A stretch of 64,000 nt of DNA, taken from the NCBI GenBank assembly GCA_035048815.1, contig JAUCBN010000024.1, positions 6,508,001 to 6,572,000 on the forward strand, given 5' to 3'. How positions within the stretch are numbered: position 1 is the stretch's first letter; the number at the start of each line of letters is the position of its first letter. This document shows, piece by piece, positions 1 through 9,208 of this stretch. The position numbers and the translations under genes were made by a program. This DNA is from Abelmoschus esculentus (lineage: Eukaryota; Streptophyta; Magnoliopsida; Malvales; Malvaceae). The notes below the pieces were generated by a model. It was not told where the DNA came from. It did no database searches and saw nothing but the letters and a program-made list of their open reading frames with translations.

Positions 1-486
1 GAGATTAATCTGTATAATTTTGTTCAAAAGCCTATAATTAACTATTTGAACTCATAAAATTTAATTTAATAAAATTTGGTTGTCGTTTTAATGCGATTAA
101 TACGAGCATGTCTAAATGTGCTCTATAGAGAATTCGTTCGAATTTTAACCGAGTAAAAACCTTAAAATTTGAGATTAATCTGTATAATTTTGTTCAAAAG
201 CCCATAATTAAATATTTAAACTCATAAAATTTGATTTAATAACATTTGGTTGTCGTTTTGTTGGGATTAAAACGTGCATGTCTAAATGGGCTTTATAGAG
301 ATTCTGTTCGAATTTTAATCGAGTAAAAAGCTGAAAATTTGATTTTAATGTGTATAATTTTGTTCAAAAGCCTAAAATTAACTATTTGAACTCATAAAAT
401 TTAATTTAATAACATTTGGTTGTCGTTTTGATGCGATTAATACGAGCATGTCTAAATGTGCTGTATAGAGAATCCGTTCGAATTTT
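1..486. repeat. 170-bp satellite, left block (about 3 monomers)
   Basis: Three tandem monomers of about 170 bp start near positions 1, 171 and 341, each opening with a variant of GAGATTAATCTGTATAATTT. The order is A-type (CCTATAATTAACTATTTGAAC with AATACGAGCATG), a B/C-like type (CCCATAATTAAATATTTAAAC with AAAACGTGCATG), then A-type. The third monomer is cut at GAATTTT by the LINE insertion, and the array resumes at 9209. AT-rich, no coding potential. Visible directly; a centromeric role is inference only. Confidence 0.95.
473..486. other. LINE target-site duplication, left copy
   Basis: TCCGTTCGAATTTT, identical to 9195-9208. It ends in TTTT directly before the reverse-complemented poly(A) tail. 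In the uninterrupted satellite the next bases are AA, giving the TTTT/AA site preferred by L1-type endonucleases. Confidence 0.85.
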
Positions 487-577
487 TTTTTGAAGGAAAG
501 GGCCTCTTTAAAAAACCCTATAGCCAACCACCCCGAGAGGAGGATAGGCCCCTATGGGGAAAAGAGTACCCAAGTTA
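483..577 (-). other. LINE 3' UTR and poly(A) tail
   Basis: After the RNase H stop at 578-580 (minus strand) about 86 bp of non-coding sequence follows, then a run of A on the minus strand seen as nine T's at 483-491. The first four T's belong to the target site, leaving at least five A's of tail. The tail is short, as expected for an old or trimmed insertion. Confidence 0.8.
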
Positions 578-1303
578 TTATTGAGAAGAAGAGGAAGACC
601 TCTTCGAGAGTACAGAAGCCCGAATATTATCGGGAAAAAAATAGTCAAAAGAATAAGAGGAAAACGAACCTAAAGCCCTAGTAGCCAAAATATGGGCTAC
701 AACATTAGCAGCTTGAGGCACATAACATATCTGACAATCAGGCAAGGTACCAAGAGTGGTGCGGATGCGGGTAACCAAGTGTTGCACTGTGGAAAGATCT
801 TGGGAAGGAGCATTATTTACTTTGTTGGCAATGGAAGCAGAGCCCGTTTCAATAACCATATTAGACCAACCATTGTTAGCAGCAAGACGCAAACCTTCCA
901 GGATGGCAAGAGCCTCAGCAGAAGCAGGATCCGGACAAATGAGGGGCATGGCGCAACCACCGAGCACAGAGCCAGCAGAGTCTCGAGCAATGACGCCTGC
1001 CGCGGCCCCCTTTAAGACAGGGTCGAAGGCCCCATTCGTGTTAATTTTGACAAAACCCGGAGCCGGTTTCATCTATCTAGCTTGAGCGAAGGTGGGCTCA
1101 GCTAGCCGGGAGCACGAGCGGGACACATAATTAATTGATATATAATCAGAAAAAAGTTTCTAGGCATTGGCAACAGTTAACCAGACCGGTTGAAGATGAT
1201 TAGTATGGACAAAGTCATTACGACGATTCCATAAGTTCCATAAAACTGTGACAAGAAGCGAGAATTGGAGCAAAGAGAGGAAACCAGCAACATCTGAAAG
1301 CCA
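578..1303 (-). pseudogene. LINE ORF2 C-terminal RNase H domain, catalytically damaged
   Basis: The plant-LINE RNase H (RVT_3-like) domain, which in intact elements helps remove template RNA. The open stretch is 1072-578 (164 aa) and begins MKPAPGFVKIN. The same frame continues upstream to about 1303 (tryptophan-rich WLSDVAGF and WNLWNRR motifs) but is broken by TAG at 1160-1162 and 1073-1075, both where a tryptophan codon is expected. In the 164-aa part the first catalytic Asp is Asn (residue 13, motif NTNG), Glu53 is kept (SAEAL), and the third acidic site is Gly (residue 77, IETGS instead of the usual ETDS). So it is probably dead even without the stops. It is out of frame with the RT part, with the shift between about 1310 and 1360. 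Confidence 0.85.
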
Positions 1304-4092
1304 CTGATGGGGGAAGAGGAAGCAGTGGATAGAATCCGAGAGGGGAGTCCAGACAGAAGGAGCGCCTCCTTAGCGCTAGGACAATCCCTCAAGGCATGGA
1401 GGGAGGACTCAATAGCCATATTACAGATAGGGCAAACCCCTGGCCCGAGATTGGCGTGAAGGATCTTCTGCCCAGAGGGTAGTGCATCATGACATAACCG
1501 CCAGCGAAAGGAACGAACTTTGGGTAAAGTAGGCAATTTAGATAAGATTTTCCAAAGCTTGGAAGGCATGTGAACAGGCCCTGGCTGGAGCTGCAGGAAT
1601 TGATAACCGGATCGAACTGAATATATACCAGCATCATGGTGTCCCCAAAGTATGGTGTCTTTTACGTCATTAATAATTGGGACATTAAGAACGGTATTAA
1701 CGTCTTCATGGGAAAAATACTCGCGCACTTTTGGTTCATCCCAACGAGGCAAGTTACGTAGCATAAAAGTGCTTGCACGAAGAGGGACTTCATCATTCAC
1801 CTCATAATCTCCGTAAAGGGTTACAGGCTGAGAACCACCCCATCTATCAAAATGAATCTGAATGTTACTGGAAATGCCAGGGCGCTTGAAAAAACCAAGA
1901 AGAAGCTTAGAAATAGCAATGCTAAGACCCTTCCAAGCGAAGGAGGAGCTCCGAGTATGGCTAGAATCAAGGAAAGAGCCCGTCGGATAATACTTGCACT
2001 TGTAGACCTGGAAAAGAAGGTTATCAGGTTCGTAAATCAACCTCCAGATTTGTTTACCGAGTAAAGCAATATTAAAATGGTAAAGGTCCCTAAAACCAAC
2101 ACCGTCAGCTGCTTTTGGTAGGCATATGGTATCCCAAGGAAGCATGTGCCATCCTCGTTTGTCAACTTTCCCAGACCACCAGTACCGACGTATCGCGGTG
2201 GTCATGTCATCAATAATGTTTTGTGGTAAAAGGTAATAAGACATAACATATTGAAGAATAGATTGTATAACAGATTTAATGAAAATTTCCCTACCACTAA
2301 AGGAAAGGAGATGTTTATCCCAAGTATTGAGACGGGCATTCATTTTTTCTCTCGTGAACCCTAGAGCTGCAGTTTTGTTCTTTCCAATAAGGAGAGGAAC
2401 TCCTAGATAGATACCAGGATCATCCACCTCACGAACATGGAGGATAGCACTGATATCCGACTGGAGCGGAGTAGGTGTTCTCTGTGAGAAGAAGATAGTG
2501 GATTTTTCAAAATTCACCGCCTGCCCCGATGAGATGGCATAAGTATGCAAAACATCCTTAAGTCGTTGAGCTTCTGTAGTTGTGTTCCTAAAGAAAACAA
2601 CACAGTCATCTGCAAAGAGAAGGTGGTTAACACGGGGTCCATTTCTGCTGGCACAAAGCCCAGGGAGGTGACCATTAGTTTGTTCAAAGTTAAGCAGCGC
2701 AGAAAGCTCTTGAGTACAGAAGAGAAAAAGAAAAGGAGAGAGAGGGTCCCCTTGCCGTAGACCTCTATTGGGCTTGAAAGGGCGCGAAAGGGAATCGTTA
2801 ATGCGGACTTGAAATGAGACAGAGGAGACACACCTCATAATAAGTGAAACCCAGCTTGAGTTGAAACCTAGGCGAGACATAATTTGCTCGAGAAAGGGCC
2901 ATTCAACACGGTCAAAGGCTTTTTCCATGTCGAGCTTTAGACTAGCACCTTTAGCCAATGAGGTGACATCTATATTTAACGTATGGATGAGCTCGTGAGC
3001 AATAAGAATGTTATCAGTAATGCTCCGTCCATGGAAGAAAGCAGCCTGATTGCCACTGATACATAATGGAATAATAGATTTTAAACGGTTAACTAAAACT
3101 TTCGACACAGTTTTATAGATAACTGTACAAAGACTAATAGGACGTAGATACCGCATCATAGTAGGGTTGCTAATTTTGGGAATAAGAACAATGATGGAAC
3201 GATTGACCTCGTCCATATTAACAGACCCATTCAGGAGACCGAGGTAAAGATTTGTAAAATCCTGGCCAAGGATGTGCCAATACTTCCGGAAGAAGCCACT
3301 CGGGAAGCCATCGACCCCTGGGGCTTTCCTTGGGTCGATATCACGAAATGTAACAGAGACTTCATCGGTTGTAAAGTCCTTATTTAGGTCATTGTTCATA
3401 GATTCAGTAACAATAGAAGGAATATTATCCAATATGGAAGATGCTATGGTAGGGGAGGAGGAAGTAAAAAGGGTTTGAAAGTAATTAATAGCAGTAGACA
3501 TAATGTCAACCGTGTTGGTTTTCCATATATTCTGGTGGTTAAAGAGACCAATAATATTATTCTTCCGCCGACGGTTATTTGCCCTGGCATGAAAGAAAGC
3601 AGTATTTTTGTCACCATATTCCAACCAGTGTGTCCGAGCTCGTTGAGCCCAATAAATTTCCTTCGCATTAAGCAAGCTATCCAGCTCACCTTTAGCTGAA
3701 ATAAGATTTTGAATATCCGAATCTGAAAGTTGACGCTTGAGACACATATTGATAAAGTCAGTCAGTTGGGTTATATGCTCATTTGATTGAATGCGCTTAT
3801 TAGATTGCCAAGTAGCTAAGAATCGTCCAATAGTTCGAAGCTTCTCAATGGTCGGGCCAGTATGGTTGGACCAAATCTCCATGATACGGGATAGGACAGT
3901 TGGGTTGTCAGCCCAACAGGCCTCATAACGAAACGGGGTATTGGTACGTTTAGAGCGCAAAGGTGGAGAGGGGTTGGTATCCATTAAAATAGGGCAGTGG
4001 TCAGAACGCGTCTGAAAGAAGGAAATAGCTCGACAATTTGGAAAAGAGTGAAACCAAGCAGAGTTACCAAGGAATCTATCAATTCTTTCCAA
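1177..4092 (-). pseudogene. LINE ORF2 reverse transcriptase region
   Basis: A 971-aa open stretch holding the RT that copies LINE RNA at the nicked target. Visible motifs: SDH (residues 30-32, the last endonuclease motif), LRPISLC fingers (about 316-322), motif A LKLDMEKAFDRVEW (Asp388), motif B GLRQGDP (444-450), motif C FADD (493-496), then a zf-RVT-like segment with WRLCHDALP and CPIC (about 846-907). All RT catalytic aspartates are present. The true reading frame extends upstream past this ORF to about 4205 but contains TAG at 4123-4125, where tryptophan is expected (FT-stop-TR). At the other end the frame is lost between about 1360 and 1310, so the last 40-50 residues of the ORF are out-of-frame translation. 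The N-terminal methionine is not a real start. Confidence 0.92.
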
Positions 4093-4664
4093 GATAGTTC
4101 CGGTAGTACGACTTGATCTAGTCTAAGTGAACCAGCCGGAGGTTGGTTTACAGTCAAAAAGATCATTCTGAGCAAGACAATCTCGAAAGTTATTAATTTG
4201 CGATCGAGGCGGCGAGAACCACCTTGTTTTTCATAGTCATGAAGAATTTCGTTAAAGTCCCCCCCTAAAAGCCAGGGAAGGGTTAAGGATGAGTTGAGAG
4301 AACTTATTAGCTGCCAAGTTTTGTATTTATTTGTAGTTTCAGGGAAACCATGTAGACCGGAAAAATAAATACGGATGAACCCAAAGGAAATAATGACGTC
4401 AATATGACGATCCGAATAGGAAAGCAAATCAATTGAAGTATTGGTATTCCAAATTATAGCAAGCCCAGTACAAGATGGCCTAGGATCAATGGCTATACAA
4501 CCATGCATACCCAGTTTGTGCTTAATCTGTTCCATATTGTGTGTGTTCAATCTAGTCTCACAAAGAAAGAGACAATCGGCATCATGCTTAGAAGTAGCAT
4601 GCTGTAGTGCACGAATTGTCTGGGTATTGCCAAGACCCTGACAGTTCCAACATAAGAGTTTCAT
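3984..4664 (-). pseudogene. LINE ORF2 N-terminal APE-type endonuclease
   Basis: Start of ORF2, encoding the apurinic-like endonuclease that nicks target DNA. Motifs: MKLLCWNCQGLGN (Asn8), CETRL (Glu36), GLHGFPE (about 103-109) and GGDFNE (Asp136, Asn138). The final SDH motif lies in the neighbouring frame (1177-4092). A one-base indel near 4205-4215 shifts the frame: residues after about 152 are out of frame, while the expected NNFRDCL stretch is readable in the RT frame. The ATG (4664-4662) overlaps the stop of a 20-codon duplicated ORF1 tail as ATGA, the same arrangement as at 5226-5223. Confidence 0.9.
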
Positions 4665-4723
4665 TCCTCTCGGCGGGGTTGATCACAGTCAACCTCCGTC
4701 GCAGAGTTTTTTACGCTGCTCAT
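4661..4723 (-). pseudogene. Duplicated ORF1 C-terminal tail
   Basis: Twenty codons ending in TGA at 4663-4661 read MSSVKNSATEVDCDQPRREE, close to the true ORF1 tail MSSAKNSAAEVDSDQPRRAK at 5223-5285. The DNA match continues past the stop into the ORF2 start, so this is a copy of the ORF1/ORF2 junction, not chance similarity. The rest of this 63-aa frame (up to 4852) does not resemble ORF1. Confidence 0.85.
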
Positions 4724-4848
4724 CCCAGCCACAGCCATTCTGGTAAAAAGGATAAAAGGAGAATATTTGCGAAGCATATACCACAAGCGGTTCGTACAAA
4801 AAACACCATGAAAGATGTTGGAACAATCCCTATATAAGGGTGGTATAT

Positions 4849-5226
4849 TCAACGCAGAGTGTGTAAGAGATAGATAACAAACAAAATAGATAGATATGGG
4901 AGATTTAGTATAGTATATCTTATAACAACAAACTGAAACAAAAACAACAACAACAAAAACAACGTAGAAGAAAAACAGAAATAATAAAAAAAGAAAACAA
5001 GAAGTGTATTATTAATCCAAAAGAAGAACATCAAAGCCAAAAAATCAAAAACAAAGCCAGAATGGCCACATGATCCTAACACAGGCAGGAAAGCGGAAAA
5101 GAAACTAGAATAATGAAACGGAAAAACCAAAAACAGAAATGCATCATGTAAGAAAACAACATGTTGTAAAAGAGGAACTGTCAGAGCGTTGCCCAGGCCC
5201 AGACAGTTCCAAAAGAAATTGATCAT
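4849..5226 (-). pseudogene. Duplicated, degenerate ORF2 head
   Basis: A 125-aa frame whose first 30 or so residues match the ORF2 start: MINFFWNCLGLGNALTVP against MKLLCWNCQGLGNTQTIR, followed by LQH and HDA in both. After about residue 33 it turns into a Phe/Leu-rich translation of T-rich DNA with no endonuclease motif. Its ATG overlaps the ORF1 stop as ATGA. It sits exactly where ORF2 would be expected, 562 bp upstream of the real ORF2 start, so it may act as a decoy for translation downstream of ORF1. The catalytic Glu of the CETRL motif is not conserved. Confidence 0.8.
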
Positions 5227-6578
5227 TTTGCTCGGCGGGGCTGATCAGAATCAACCTCCGCCGCAGAGTTTTTTGCGCTGCTCATCCTAGCTTTCTCCAT
5301 CGGTGCCGTGCTGGCTCGTGGTCGTTTGACCCTAGTAGATTCATTAGAGGGAGGAGTTCTTTTAGCACCTCGACTTGAAGTTGGCCGGACAATACACTTA
5401 GGTGTTGGCACAGAATCTAACCATTCAGCTGCTTCCTGGAAATCATGATCATTGGCGAGATCAGCCTCAAGCTCTTGGAGATCAGGATTAGAGAGACTCA
5501 CCTCCCCTACATTGGCGTTGGATTGTTGCCTAGTAGTAATATTAGGGCTTTGGTCAGGAAAAATCATTTGCAGCGGCTGCGAAGGATATCGACGAGCAGA
5601 GAACTTACTAGGAACCATTGGGAGTTGGCGAGGACCTTTGGGAATTGGCATTTCAGTGATCGATACAGGCTCATTGCCGTTGGTCGGAAGAGATGTCAAA
5701 GAAACTTTAGATTTACCCTTATCAGTGTTGGCATTGGTGTTGGATGTTTGGGAGGACGAAGGCATTTGCTGAGCATTATTATCATTGGTGATGTAGCAGA
5801 TATGACCTCTTTGGGTGGGTTGTGAATCTTTCTTCTTAGGAAGATACCTTAACCAGTCACCAAAAGGAAATTGTTCAGGGCGCGATTCTTCCGGGACGGA
5901 ACAAAAGTCGAGGGAATGGCCAATACGGCCACAATAGTAGCAAATTAGAGGCAGACGTTCATATTGGAGCAGACAGAACCTTGGAGAAGGACCACCCCCA
6001 AGAGCAATACAGCGGCGAATTGGTTGCATGGCATCAATCGGCAAGCCCACCCGCAAGTAGTCAACCATGTTAAGATCAATTTTCCTCGTATCAATTTTTG
6101 TTACTGATCCAATAATGGTTCCAAAGGACATGCCAATATCATTAGCTGAATCCTCCGAGGCCAGAAAGATGTGCGGGATGTTATAAATACGCACCCAGAT
6201 GTTCATTATAGAAAAGGAATGTTCATCAGGAGTGATAGCAGAATTGTACTGAGTGAGAGCAAGCCATTCTTCTTTGTATGTCCAAGGGCCTCTAGAAAGT
6301 ATATCATCCTTAATTCTTTCATCCTTGAAACGGATGAGAAACATATGTGGTTTCAAGATTCTCATAGAGACGAGTTTGGCCGAAGTCCAAATGCCAGTGA
6401 AAGCCTTGATAATCACCTGATCATCAATCTCCTTTGAAGTAAAAAGCTTCCCAAGAAGAGAAGATTGTGTATCTTCTTCTGGTATACCCCAAGATATAGA
6501 GGGTTGGAAGATGGTTGCTTGTTCATCAGCGGTAAAGTGAATATTGCCAAGTTGTTGTAGGAATGACTTAGAATCCAT
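5223..6578 (-). CDS. LINE ORF1, DUF4283-like domain with CCHC zinc knuckle
   Basis: An intact 451-aa frame from ATG at 6578. Residues about 40-180 match the DUF4283-type RNA-binding region of plant LINE ORF1 proteins (FRILKPHMFLIRF-like core, RGPWTYKEEWLAL, MNIWVRIYNIP). A zinc knuckle follows: C213, C216, H221, C226 (CYYCGRIGHSLDFC). The C-terminal half is low in order and rich in Ser, Pro and Gln, with basic patches near the end. In the family this protein coats LINE RNA and escorts it to the nucleus. The stop overlaps the next ATG. It is the only uninterrupted long frame in the LINE, so expression is possible, but the partner ORF2 is broken. Confidence 0.88.
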   Translation of the reverse strand: MDSKSFLQQLGNIHFTADEQATIFQPSISWGIPEEDTQSSLLGKLFTSKEIDDQVIIKAFTGIWTSAKLVSMRILKPHMFLIRFKDERIKDDILSRGPWTYKEEWLALTQYNSAITPDEHSFSIMNIWVRIYNIPHIFLASEDSANDIGMSFGTIIGSVTKIDTRKIDLNMVDYLRVGLPIDAMQPIRRCIALGGGPSPRFCLLQYERLPLICYYCGRIGHSLDFCSVPEESRPEQFPFGDWLRYLPKKKDSQPTQRGHICYITNDNNAQQMPSSSQTSNTNANTDKGKSKVSLTSLPTNGNEPVSITEMPIPKGPRQLPMVPSKFSARRYPSQPLQMIFPDQSPNITTRQQSNANVGEVSLSNPDLQELEADLANDHDFQEAAEWLDSVPTPKCIVRPTSSRGAKRTPPSNESTRVKRPRASTAPMEKARMSSAKNSAAEVDSDQPRRAK

Positions 6579-9194
6579 TGTAAATAGTTTGGAAAGACCA
6601 AAAGAAAAACTGAGAGAGAGACAGAGATAGTGGCGTGTGAGAAGAGTAGGGAATGAGAAAATATGTAGTTTAGGGCCAGATTTATATAAGAAGGGAAGAG
6701 TTTGAAATATAATAGAATTACAGTTTAAAAGGTAGAAAGAGATAATAGATAAGAGAGGTAGAGATTAATATGAATTAAAGAGAAAAAATCGTAAGAAATA
6801 GGATGAAAGATAGGCAAAGATAGCTTATCACTTATAAAAATAAATAAATTAGGATAATAGAAAGTAGATAAAAAATAAAAGTGGTAGAGTTTGAGAAGAG
6901 TTAAAAATAAGATATTGTAAAACATTGAATAAAAAATTGTCAAGGATATCGTGACCCTTATAGAAGGAAACAAATGAGGATTTGGATGATATAGAGGAGT
7001 TTGGTTTAGAAGAGGAAAGTGACAACAAAGAAATATCTCTTCGAGGAGAGAAGGTTGAATGAACAAAGTCTTAGAAGTTAGGTAACTCAGGTATAGTTTC
7101 GAACAGATAAGGAGACAAATAAACTCATAGAAAGTCAAGCTATAAAAGATGGAGCTATGGAACCGAAAAACGGTTAGGAAGAGTAGGACACCATTAAAGG
7201 TGTTAGATAAATCCCCAAATAAGGATGGTATATGAAGAGAACTAAATCGAGAATTAATGATAAAGTATGGGCCATCACATGGCGAATAAAAGAAGCAGTA
7301 ACCGAACAACAAAGGAGAACATGATAACCAATACACGAGAAAGGAAGAACCGAAAGCAATAAAAATATAAAACCATAGTAAAACAGAAACCAGGACAAAA
7401 GGGAACATCCTTTCAACAGATGAATAAAGGAGAGGAGAGAGCACGCAGTAGCAGCGATGGAAATCGACACCAAGGAAGGTAGAGACGGAGGGAAAGCCTC
7501 GCGTGTAGTAGGAGGCCGAAGCTCTAGGATCCAGGAGAAACCAGTGAATAAGCAACAAGATCCGACCCCAACACCGAGATCAGAGAGAAACATGGAGTGA
7601 GCAAAGCACAGTACCCCTAGCAATCTTGAGAAAGCATGACGAGGATACCGACGGCACCAAACCAGGATCGTAACGAAACCTATACACAGTAGCACCAACG
7701 AAAAGCCAATAAACATTCAAGCGTTTGAGACGGAGACCCAACGAGCCGGCACGAAAACGAAGAAAAGCGCACGTAACAGTCTCTCGAAAAAGAAGAAGAG
7801 TGCGCAGCCACAGACTCTAAGAGACTAGGAGGGAGAGATCCGATCGAACAGAGGGGCTCATACGAGCAAGATACGTCTGGGAGACGTGCAAAATCAAAAC
7901 TGGAGGAAAACGAGACCTTACCGGAGTACAAACAGCGACGGACAGATTGTTTGCACCAGAAAAGGAGTTGTAAATAACCCAGCAACGGGTTGGTATATTG
8001 AACATAATAAAAAACGAAAGAAAGGACCACAAGGGGCCAAATATGACGCCCCGAGGGCCAGGCCAACGAGCCAAGCCAGACGGCGTGCGTAGAGCCCTTC
8101 TCTGGACCAAGCGTCGCCATGACGAAGAGGAGTAAGGGAGAACCCATACACCGGAAGTGAAGAAGAGAAAACCCTGAAATATTGAATCCCAACCGATAAC
8201 AAGAAAGCATAGCTGGCGCTAGAGAAGAGCCGAGAGCAATAGACACCATAAATGATGTTATAAGAGAACCAAAAGCAAAGAACACAAACAAGAGACCAAA
8301 GAAAAGAAGAAGGAGGAGATGTTCGGTATACAACAAGACGCAAGACCATAAACAAACAAATAATGGATAAAGAAATATAAAAAGAAGAGAAGAAGTCCTC
8401 CCAGGAGTGTGACTCCACACCAAACATGAAAACCCAGGCTCGGGTAGGGAGCTGGTTTACAGATAAGGATTCACGATAGTCTCTGACAGTAAGGCTAAAG
8501 TACAAAAGAAGAGTATAGATTTTAATCCCAAAAAAGGATGGTAAGATAGTCGTATTGGCCATGGAAATACCGGGCATCTCGGCCGTATCTGTTTCATCCT
8601 CCTTTTGGCGTAGGAAGGATTGGACGCTCCAGCAAGATAAAACTCCATAAAGCAAATTACAAGGAAAGATCAAAGGAAAAATAACGTTAAAGGATCGGCA
8701 AAAAACGAAAAAGATGAACCTCATTCGGCCAATCAAGCCACCGTCCTCAACGAGGAAAGCAACAGCGCAGTCGTGGGAGAAACATCGTCGAAAGAGACGT
8801 GGTAAAGACCAGGCCTCCTCTCTCAAAGAGGTTATGATACCGTTATGAGTATGGTCGCATTCGGCCCTAGGAAACCGGGCGTGGTGGTCGCCGATCAGAG
8901 ACATCTAGGTGAAGACCTGCATAAAACAGTAAAGAGGGAGCTTCAAGAAACTCTCTTCTACCCACAACAGGGGAAACAACCCGAACAAACCAGATCCAGG
9001 AATGAAGGAGAGCACCGAGACACCATGAAAGAGCGACAACGCCATGAAACCAAAGCCGAAAGGAGAAGATGAAAAGCAGAAGGGGAAGGCGGCGGAAGGA
9101 AGGCGGAAGGTAGGGATAGGCGGCGGAAGGAAGAAGGAAAGAAAGAAGAAAAGTTTACAGAGAGAAAAGGAGAGCATTGAGAGAGGAGGCCACC
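6579..9194 (-). other. LINE 5' leader (presumed 5' UTR and internal promoter)
   Basis: 2.6 kb between the LINE 5' end and ORF1. On the minus strand it is strongly pyrimidine-rich, opening with CT- and CCGCC-rich sequence (9194-9050), as in many plant L1 leaders. It has several minus-strand open frames (for example 8904-7918, 8423-7680, 7558-6725), but they are Phe/Leu/Ser-rich, overlap in different frames and show no motif I recognise, so I do not call them genes. Short stretches here (near 7186-7235, 7970-8010, 8240-8265, 8516-8550) resemble each other and the inter-ORF segment at 4800-4855, suggesting old internal duplication. Confidence 0.6.
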
Positions 9195-9208
9195 TCCGTT
9201 CGAATTTT
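9195..9208. other. LINE target-site duplication, right copy
   Basis: TCCGTTCGAATTTT, matching 473-486, directly followed by AACCGAGT of the satellite. A further 24-bp shift repeats the same stretch at 9219-9240. Confidence 0.85.

Larger units (their letters stand above)
487..9194 (-). mobile_element. Full-length but inactive L1-type LINE inserted in satellite
   Basis: A non-LTR retrotransposon of about 8.7 kb read on the minus strand: pyrimidine-rich 5' leader (9194-6579), ORF1 (6578-5223), a duplicated ORF1-tail/ORF2-head segment (5226-4661), ORF2 with endonuclease, reverse transcriptase, zf-RVT segment and RNase H (4664-578), a short 3' UTR (577-492) and a poly(A) tail seen as T's at 483-491. 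A 14-bp target-site duplication flanks it and both ends fall inside a satellite monomer, so the limits are secure. ORF2 carries at least two frameshifts and three in-frame stops and its RNase H has lost catalytic residues, so it is not autonomous. ORF1 is still open. The unusually long leader (2.6 kb) may include older duplications. Confidence 0.92.

Noticed and set aside
692..1085. Plus-strand frames of 107 and 109 aa opposite the LINE RNase H
   Set aside because: They are antisense shadows of a recognisable RNase H domain and have no motif of their own.
6725..9177. Large minus-strand frames (328, 277, 247 and 180 aa) upstream of LINE ORF1
   Set aside because: They overlap in different frames in pyrimidine-rich DNA, are Phe/Leu/Ser-rich and have no recognisable motif. 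A 5' leader with low stop density explains them better, although an extra ORF cannot be fully excluded.
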